64,000 nucleotides of DNA, from assembly GCA_030386875.1 (NCBI GenBank), contig CM059560.1, positions 27,522,183 to 27,586,182 on the forward strand, in the 5' to 3' direction. Below are positions 52,601 to 61,600 of the stretch, piece by piece. This DNA is from Morinoia aosen (Eukaryota > Arthropoda > Malacostraca > Amphipoda > Talitridae). A model generated the notes under the pieces. The model had not been told where the DNA came from and did not search any database. It saw only the letters and a program-made list of their open reading frames with translations. Position 1 is the stretch's first letter. The number at the start of each line of letters is the position of its first letter. Made by a program: the position numbers and the translations under genes.

Positions 52601-55600
52601 CACATTGGTTGCAGTCAATTTAGTATACAACATTTTTTCTCTCTTCCTTGGACCTTTTATCTTTCAATTTACAAAGTTGATTTTTCAGACTATGAGTGGA
52701 TTTACTACAAAGCACAATATCCAATGGTTTGAGAATTTTTGCCACTCTTTCTGTGACTCCGTTAATATAAGGTACTGAAACAAATTTTCTACCATCGCTT
52801 GACGCTGCTGGAGGCATGGCTGGTTTTGTGACTAAAGTTGCTGATTTTTATATAATTTTAGAGGGGTATCCATTATTTCGTAGTTGTTTCTTTAACAAAT
52901 TCAATTCTTGGATTTTATCATTTTCTTCTGTGCAAATCGAGAACGCTCTTCGTTATAAGGTTTTGACGGTGCTCAATTTATATTACAAGGGGTTATAACT
53001 TTCGAAGTCCAGGTAACGGTCATTTGTCGTTGGTTTACGGTAAACTGTGCATTTCAGTTATCCACTTGGTTGACGGTGGATTAAAACGTCTAGGAATGGG
53101 ATTTAGTTGTCCTTTTCTACTTTTGCTGTAAATTATATGCATTAATCAAAGGAGTTTATATGGTTTAGGAAGGTTTCAATTGACGTTGTTGGTAGTGCTG
53201 TTAAACAATCATCCACAAAACGTTTCCAAAAGATGGGCTAGACGGGAGGGGTTTCAAAGATCTTCCTTTCCAGAAGCTACATCGTAAGCTCTGCTACGAC
53301 AACGGACACCGGAGATCCCATAGGTACACCTTTGATTTGTCTGTAGAGAGATCCGTTATATTGAAAAATACTGGCTTCCAAACAGCATTTGACAAGATTT
53401 AAAATTTCAGTAGGGTTAAGACATGTTCTCTCAACAAGGGTGTCATCTTCACTGATTAAGGTTCGTACGCTTTCGATAGCTAAGTTTAAAGGAATGCTCA
53501 TGAATAATTTTTTAACGTCGAACGAGACAAGTGAATAATCAGCAGGGATGGTCAGAGATGAGACCATATTTACTACTTCTGGGGTGTTCTTTATTTTTTA
53601 CTCTGCTCTGTTCGAAGTAGGGGTGAGGAGCTTAGAGAGGAATTAGGCTGTACGGTATGTCGGTGTATCAATGAATGATACAATTGGTCTGATTGGGAAA
53701 CCTAATTTATGAATTTTTATTGTTGCGTAAAATAGAGGGACTACTGCTGAATTTGCGTAAAGGTACCTGTACTATTCCTCTGACATGATTTAGCTATCTT
53801 TTAAAGATTTTAAAATTTTGTTTAATTTCCTTTGCACCGTTTGGTTGACATTATTAGATTAGTCATTTCTCCCAATCAGTTGATACGTAGTGGCATCATT
53901 TAGGTGGTCCGCTATTTTACATCCTCGGACGCAGTTCCATACTTACATCATACTTACTCATATTAGGAAAGCTTGGCCTAATATATATCTTAACCTGGAA
54001 GAGTTATTTAAAAACCTAACTGTAAATATGTTTTTCTTGCAAAAATACATATACTGACCAAATTTCACACCAATCGGATCAAAATTCAAATTTTAGCGGA
54101 GGACCCCCTTAAGAAGCGAAGCTGTTCGTAGAAGAAAAATTGTGCCCAATGAAACCTTCCACTTTACCAGTCATTTCAAGTTTTAATATTTTTTACAACG
54201 AATTTCGTAATTCTCTTCTAAAAGAAATATTCTGAGGAACATTTTTATCGGCAACCCGGATTAAGAAATTCATATTAGCTTTTCTTAGAAATACGAACAG
54301 TTATAGTATGAATGTTCTTCGATTTCGTGCCATCAATGTAGTTGAGCTTTTTAAAGCATTTCCGATTCGATTTTTGGTTAACTTTTCATTCTTGATGGTA
54401 ACTTAAAATATGAAATTTGTCGTAAAAGCAAAACGACTCGTCGGTTGCATTTTTATTTAGCGCTCTGGACTATTTTGGTTGTTATAATTTGTTCTTGTAC
54501 AGCGTTCTTCACAATTTTGAAACATATCACTGATCACAATCTTACCATGCAAAACTTGGTTTTTACCCGGTGACTCTTTTTCATGGGTTCAACATGGTCC
54601 ACTTAACTAACGCGTCTTCTGCCTTGCGTTTTCCCATGGGATTGTACGCTAACTTTATTCTTATCGTATCGACAGCCATGAGTTGTACATATTTATCCAA
54701 ACATTGATTCCCATGTACTTTTTCCCTCATGGCTAGGAAATATAAAGTAATTGTTCCGAAAATTGTTAAGTAGTTTACTCCAGCCATATATTAATAATGC
54801 ATCTGTGTTTGTAGGGTTCACCATCCTCGCACGCAGTTCCATACTTACTCCTGCGAATATTGGTTCCTACGAATTTTTCCATCGTATCCTATATATTCAT
54901 TCCATCGTGTCCAGGAAAACTAATGCAATTTTTCAGGAAATTATCAAATAGTTTTGTCCAGCCAAACGTATATTGAACATGTTATATCTCTGTGTTTGTA
55001 GGGTTCACCATCCTCGCACGCAGTTCCAAACTTACTCCTGCGAATATTGGTTCCTACGAATTTTTCCATCGTATCCTATATATTCATTCCATCGTGTCCA
55101 GGAAAACTAATGCAATTTTTCAGGAAATTATCAAATAGTTTTGTCCAGCCAAACGTATATTGAACATGTTATATCTCTGTGTTTGTAGGGTTCACCATCC
55201 TGGGACGCAGTTCCAAACTTACTCCTGCGAACATTGGTTCCTACGAATTTTTCCATCGTATCCTATATATTCATTCCATCGTGTCCAGGAAAACTAATGC
55301 AATTTTTCAGGAAATTATCAAATAGTTTTGTCCAGCCAAACGTATATTGAACATGTTATATCTCTGTGTTTGTAGGGTTCACCATCCTGGGACGCAGTTC
55401 CATACTTACTCCTGCGAACATTGGTTCCTACGAATTTTTCCATCGTGTCCTACATATTCATTCCATCGTGTCCAGGAAAACTAATGCAATTTTTCAGGAA
55501 ATTATCAAATAGTTTTGTCCAGCCAAACGTATATTGAACATGTTATATCTCTGTGTTTGTAGGGTTCACCATCCTGGGACGCAGTTCCATACTTACTCCT

Positions 55601-58600
55601 GCGAACATTGGTTCCTACGAATTTTTCCATCGTATCCTATATATTCATTCCATCGTGTCCAGGAAAACTAACGCAATTTTTCAGGAAATTATCAAATAGT
55701 TTTGTCCAGCCAAACGTATATTGAACATGTTATATCTCTGTGTTTGTAGGGTTCACGATCCTGGGACGCAGTTCGAAGCGCAGCGGCGGGAAGGACGGCC
55801 ACGTGGCGACGGTGGCGGTGCCGGGCCCCGCGCCGCTCAACAACAACAACAGCAGCAGCCCCTACAGCCACAACTCCCTCCCGCGCAGCCGGGCCGCCGC
55901 CGCTGCCGCACGACCCATCCCGCCTGAGAACTTCAAGTCTAACATTCTCAAAGGTCTGTGAAGTTGGTATCCTAGCTACCCAACTAGTTACCTTGCAGAG
56001 AAACCTCACCTTATTCTTTCAAATTTAGTTATGAGACGTATTCCATTGGGCATTAGAAATAAAAATTTATTTCTTGTCTAATATGAGCCGAGGGACATCA
56101 AGCACGGTTGTTTCTGCGATGCTTAAAGTTTCATTGTCATTGTTCGGAGTCTTAACTATTTTAGCCGTATTCCACATGTATATTATATTTATAATTGAGA
56201 CGCTGAAAAAACCATAATCGTTACCTTAGCGTGCGCTGCGACAAGGATTAGACAAAACTCTGTAATGTCGAACTTAAGTGGCAAGAAGTTTTTGTAAGTC
56301 GTAGTTACAAACTCGTAGTTACAAACTGTAACTCGTAGTTTTAAGTTTTAATTTACATTACCTCACTCACCTGAACAAAAACTTCAACAATAATGAAGTT
56401 GAAGCACACAACACAACATGAAACGTCTAACCGAACGCTGCCCCCTCTTGGAGCTAAGAAACGATGATGCAAATAAAAATTAGTGGCTCAAAACCACTGG
56501 AACACTACACCTTTTTCACTTTGAATAAATCCAATTTAAGTTTAATTTAATCCAAGCCAAGTTAAGTTTAATTTAATCCAAGCCAAGTTAAGTTTAATTT
56601 ATTCCAAGCCAAGTTTAATTTAATTCAAGCCAAGTTTAATTTAATTCAAGTCAAGTTTAATTTTTTCCGAGTCGAGTTTAATTTTTTCCGAGTCAAGTTT
56701 AATTTTTTCCGTCTCAAGTTTAATTTTTTCCGTGTCAAGTTCAAATTAATACCAGTCAAATTCAAATTAATCCGAGTCAAGTTCAAATTAATCCGAGTCA
56801 AGTTCAAATTAATCCGAGTCAAGTTCAAATTAATCCGAGTCAAGTTCAAATTAATCCGAGTCAAGTTCAAATTAATCCGAGTCAAGTTCAAATTAATCCG
56901 AGTCAAGTTCAAATTAATCCGAGTCAAGTTCAAATTAATCCGAGTCAAGTTCAAATTAATCCGAGTCAAGTTCAAATTAATCCGAGTCAAATTCAAATTA
57001 ATCCTAGTCAAATTCAAATCAATCCTAGTCAAGGTCAAATTAATCCGAGTCAAGGTCAAATTAATCCGAGTCAAGGTCAAATTAATCCGAGTCAAGGTCA
57101 AATTAATCCGAGTCAAGGTCAAATTAATCCGAGTCAAGGTCAAATTAATCCGAGTCAAGGTCAAATTAATCCGAGTCGAGTTCAAATTAATCCGAGTCGA
57201 GTTCAAATTAATCCGAGTCGAGTTCAAATTAATCCGAGTCGAGTTCAAATTAATCCGAGTCGAGTTCAAATTAATCCGAGTCGAGTTCAAATTAATCCGA
57301 GTCGAGTTCAAATTAATCCGAGTCGAGTTCAAATTAATCCGAGTCGAGTTCAAATTAATCCGAGTCGAGTTCAAATTAATCCGAGTCGAGTTCAAATTAA
57401 TCCGAGTCGAGTTCAAATTAATCCGAGTCGAGTTCAAATTAATCCGAGTCGAGTTCAAATTAATCCGAGTCGAGTTCAAATTAATCCGAGTCGAGTTCAA
57501 ATTAATCCGAGTCGAGTTCAAATTAATCCGAGTCGAGTTTAATTGAATCCGAGGCATGTTTAATTGAATCCGAGGCAAGTTTAATTGAATCCGAGTCAAG
57601 TTTAGTTTAATCCAAGTCAAGTTTAGTTTAATCCAAGTCAAGTTTAGTTTAATCCAAGTCAAGTTTAGTTTAATCCAAGTCAAGTTTAGTTTAATCCAAG
57701 TCAAGTTTAGTTTAATCCAAGTCAAGTTTAGTTTAATCCAAGTCAAGTTTAGTTTAATCCAAGTCAAGTTTAGTTTAATCCAAGTCAAGTTTAGTTTAAT
57801 CCAAGTCAAGTTTAGTTTAATCCAAGTCAAGTTTAGTTTAATCCAAGTCAAGTTTAGTTTAATCCAAGTCAAGTTTAGTTTAATCCAAGTCAAGTTTAGT
57901 TTAATCCAAGTCAAGTTTAGTTTAATCCAAGTCAAGTTTAGTTTAATCCAAGTCAAGTTTAGTTTAATCCAAGTCAAGTTTAGTTTAATCCAAGTCAAGT
58001 TTAGTTTAATCCAAGTCAAGTTTAGTTTAATCCAAGTCAAGTTTAGTTTAATCCAAGTCAAGTTTAGTTTAATCCAAGTCAAGTTTAGTTTAATCCAAGT
58101 CAAGTTTAGTTTAATCCAAGTCAAGTTTAGTTTAATCCAAGTCAAGTTTAGTTTAATCCAAGTCAAGTTTAGTTTAATCCAAGTCAAGTTTAGTTTAATC
58201 CAAGTCAAGTTTAGTTTAATCCAAGTCAAGTTTAGTTTAATCCAAGTCAAGTTTAGTTTAATCCAAGTCAAGTTTAGTTTAATCCAATTCAAGTTTAGTT
58301 TAATCCAAGTCAAGTTTAGTTTAATCCAAGTCAAGTTTAGTTCAATCCAAGTCAAGTTTAGTTCAATCCAAGTCAAGTTCAGTTTAATCCAAGTCAAGTT
58401 TGGTTCAATCCAAGTCAAGTTTTTTTTAATCTAAGTCAAGTTCAAATTAATCCAAGTCAAGTTCAAATTAATCCAAGTCAAGATGAAATTAATCCAACCC
58501 TAAGTTGAGTAAAGAATTGACATAATCACTCGTTAATTTGAGCGTTTTTTGTGTTAAATATGTATCTACTGGATGGGATGAGCGAGACAATCGTTTTTCT

Positions 58601-61600
58601 TTTCAGCAAGGAATACATAAAATTTCCGCCATGTTGCATTTTAAAGACAAGCTGTCGTAAAATGTGCCAAGTATCCCGCATCAGGTGGCTGAGAGTGATT
58701 CAGATCTTTGAGCGGCGTAAAAGATACAAGTCAATTATTAAAACTTCTTATTATACGAATTAAAGTTGATTTTAAATTCTACATTAATGGCAGTGTGCAT
58801 ACTAACATACCGCCATATTTAGGCGCTGTTTAATCGAGCAATTTAACAGGCACGCCGCTGATGGGGCAAAATGTGACTTTTAGAGCAATGAGTCTGTGTA
58901 TGAAGATGTTGTTCTTTCAGTTTTACAATCTGGTAAGTTGCAGAATCTCCGTTCCTTTAATTTCAATGAATGTTTCCTGCTTTTACAATACACGCTTATC
59001 AGTCAAAGAACGCATACGGGAATTATATTTGCTAAAACGCCCAGTTCGTCTGAGTAAAGTGGTGGTTGGCACTGTTTTCAACACAGTTCCTACTGTCAAA
59101 TATTCAAAAGGGCTGTGCCTTTGAACTTGAGTAAAACTGAAATTGTTCAAGCTTGTAAAATTGTTCAATGGAACCTTTGACAATGGCGAGCGAAAGTCTG
59201 CATTTGACGCAACCGCTCGTAAATTTGAACTGAGTCGTGACTGAGTTGCTTTGTTCCAGCCAAAGTCCTGGAGGAGCAGCTCAAGACGGACTCGGAGCTG
59301 CAGACGTCCATCCTTCATAACGGGTGAGCGCTATTTCTGCTAATGAAATAGTTTACTCATTTCAAATGACGCTAAGTTATTAGAAATCGATGTAAGTTTA
59401 AAAAAAACTGAAAATTTCACGTCGTACAGTATGTACAAACGATATTGAAACTGGATTGTTAAACTTGTTTCGTAAGAAACTTGCGCAGAATACTTTTCTT
59501 ATCTTAACGATAGTTTTGAATTATTTATGTTTTAGATTTTGAACTTCGTGAATCGAGTGCATTTGCATTCACATCGCAATTTGAGTATTGCGCGTTTTAT
59601 AGTTTGCGTTAAAATCAAGTTCACGATCAGAACCTGATTATTTGCGCATCGGTCGGCGGTAAGTTAATTGCTGATTTCGTAGTGCTAATGATAATATGAG
59701 CACCTTCATTTGGTCATTATAATAAACAGGAATGGTTTGATCAGTGTAATAGATTTCATGAGATTAAGTTTAATTTATTCCTCTTATGAACTGATTGAAG
59801 TCATTCTTTGATTGTTCATTTCTTTGTGAGTAAGTAAGTAAGTGTGTGTCAATAATTGTCTTTGATGTCTATTTATGAATTGTGGGCTAGTTTATGCCAG
59901 GATTTTAATCGGTATGTGCCTTGGTTTTTATGAAATCGTCCATTGATTCCAAACTTTCCATAAAGCTACCGATCGCAGCGGAGGAGTCGGTCCATGATAA
60001 CTTTACCTAAAAAGGGCAGCAGGTAGGATGCTCAACTGAAATCTTGAAAGTAGCGCGAGGGAATTTGTTGAATGTAGAAACTTATTTATGCTATTATATT
60101 CCCCCGCTTCGCCAGCGTTGGCTTGACCCATTTATTAATTGGAAACGTTAAGAAAGCAAAAGACCTAGACCCCTTCATATATATCAGCCCAGAGGCCCCA
60201 GACGCATAATTATAATACACCCTTGCCTTTAATTACGTTGAGCGACAATGCCAGTCGAATACTTTTCATTTTGTCAACTCCAACAGGTGTGCCTGTGTTG
60301 ATGTAGAGTTTCGCTCCTTTGTGGTTGTGACCAGTCCTTTATTCATTCGGGGTCTTTATTGTGCTTTGTCTTGTGGTATTTATTTTAAATGCTATCCATG
60401 TGGCTATGATTATGATTCACCGTTATACGTTGTTTTCGCTTGTTTCATGTCCATTGGAATTTTTTGTGTACAACCATCAATTACACAAAGTTACCTTTTA
60501 AACTCCTGTATAATCTCAGCGATTATCATCGCAGTACGCAAAACTATCGGTTTTTAGAAATGCGACTTGAACAATCATAGTTTCCATAACCACTCGTCAC
60601 ATTTGATATCCGTGTAGTCGTACTTTGTGTACGTTATTTTCCCTACTCATTTTGGCCTACTCTGCTTGGCGTTATCATTTCTTCCGAACGGGCTACAAAA
60701 TCTCGACCAATATCCTATATTTTATCTCTACCATACCGTATTTTAGGTCTCTGCCGCGCCTCAAGAAAACCGGCAACACAGCGATGTCTTCCACCGTAAA
60801 TACCTCAGACTCTGGGGCCACCTTTGTGGCTGTGGTGAGTATTGTGACTTTGAGATCATGAAACACACGGCAGCTCCTTCTACATCTTAGCATAGGGCTA
60901 CTTCTGAATCGACTGGAATGTGTCTCTGGATCTTGGTGATTCATGCAAGTTTAAAATTATATGACGCTTCTACCGCTTAGTTTCATAGTCTTGGGAAATG
61001 GAGCATTTTGTAAACACGTTTGCATTTTTTAAATTACAGTATTTGAACCCTAGCGCTAGAGTTTGCAATCTAGCGCTATTACTATTTAAATCCTAGCGCT
61101 AGAATTTGCAATGCAAATTTGCATATTTTGTTTCTGTAAACGGAATGATTCCAGCGAGCTTGCTTTTATGACTTGGTTAGAAGTAATCTGATCATCTATT
61201 GAAGACGCTAGCTTCCATAGTCACTGAAGAGTAAAAATTTATGGAACAGCGCTCTCTGGTTTTGTCTGCGCACAACTCCGCTTCCCGGAGTTGTAATACG
61301 CGAGAAAGCTTTGCTCATTTCATGTTTTTTACTATTTTTTAAACACTTGTCTGACTTAGCTCATCACCTGCATCAATTTACATTACCCGTGAGATTTGTA
61401 TCTTGTAATGCAGAGTAACATAGAATTAATTCAACTTTTAACCATACTCAAATGAAAATTTGTTTTCTAATCGATTTCTAGGAACTAGACATCTCTATCA
61501 AAAATAAATCATTCAAATAAATTTTTCGCTCTTCTTGCTCTGCTTATCTTGTATTTTATCACTTCTACCTGATTACCAGTGAACATTTGGTGAACATCAT

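Larger units (their letters stand above)
52084..54030 (-). mobile_element. Penelope-like element, degenerate, with 63-bp inverted ends
   Basis: The ends at 52084-52146 and 53968-54030 are inverted copies of 63 bp with one visible mismatch (outer part CATATTTGCAGTTAGG, inner part TTAGGCCAAGCTTT). Between them, on the minus strand, lie a reverse transcriptase and, downstream, a GIY-YIG nuclease-like region. That order (RT then GIY-YIG) is diagnostic of Penelope-like elements. Stops interrupt several parts. At 1.95 kb it is shorter than full-length members (about 2.5-3.5 kb). Confidence 0.85.
49953..55749 (+). other. 5.8-kb intron with repeats and a Penelope-like element
   Basis: Contents in order: AT-rich unique DNA, a possible diverged family A fragment (about 50740-50960), an AT-rich block with long internal inverted and direct repeats (51219-51965), a Penelope-like element (52084-54030), unique DNA, and the 187-bp acceptor-bearing array (54816-55749). 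Confidence 0.75.

Noticed and set aside
53968..54030. Reading the 63-bp inverted ends as those of a DNA transposon
   Set aside because: The enclosed minus-strand sequence carries Penelope-type RT and GIY-YIG motifs, and inverted ends are compatible with such elements.
55692..56009. Minus-strand Gly/Arg/Ala-rich frame
   Set aside because: Antisense shadow of the GC-rich yrt exon 55750-55953, which has matching splice sites and phase.
56646..58418. 590-codon minus-strand frame of a heptad repeat as a protein gene
   Set aside because: It is a direct result of a 21-bp satellite whose unit lacks stops. It lies in an intron on the opposite strand and has no unique sequence, signal or splice support.
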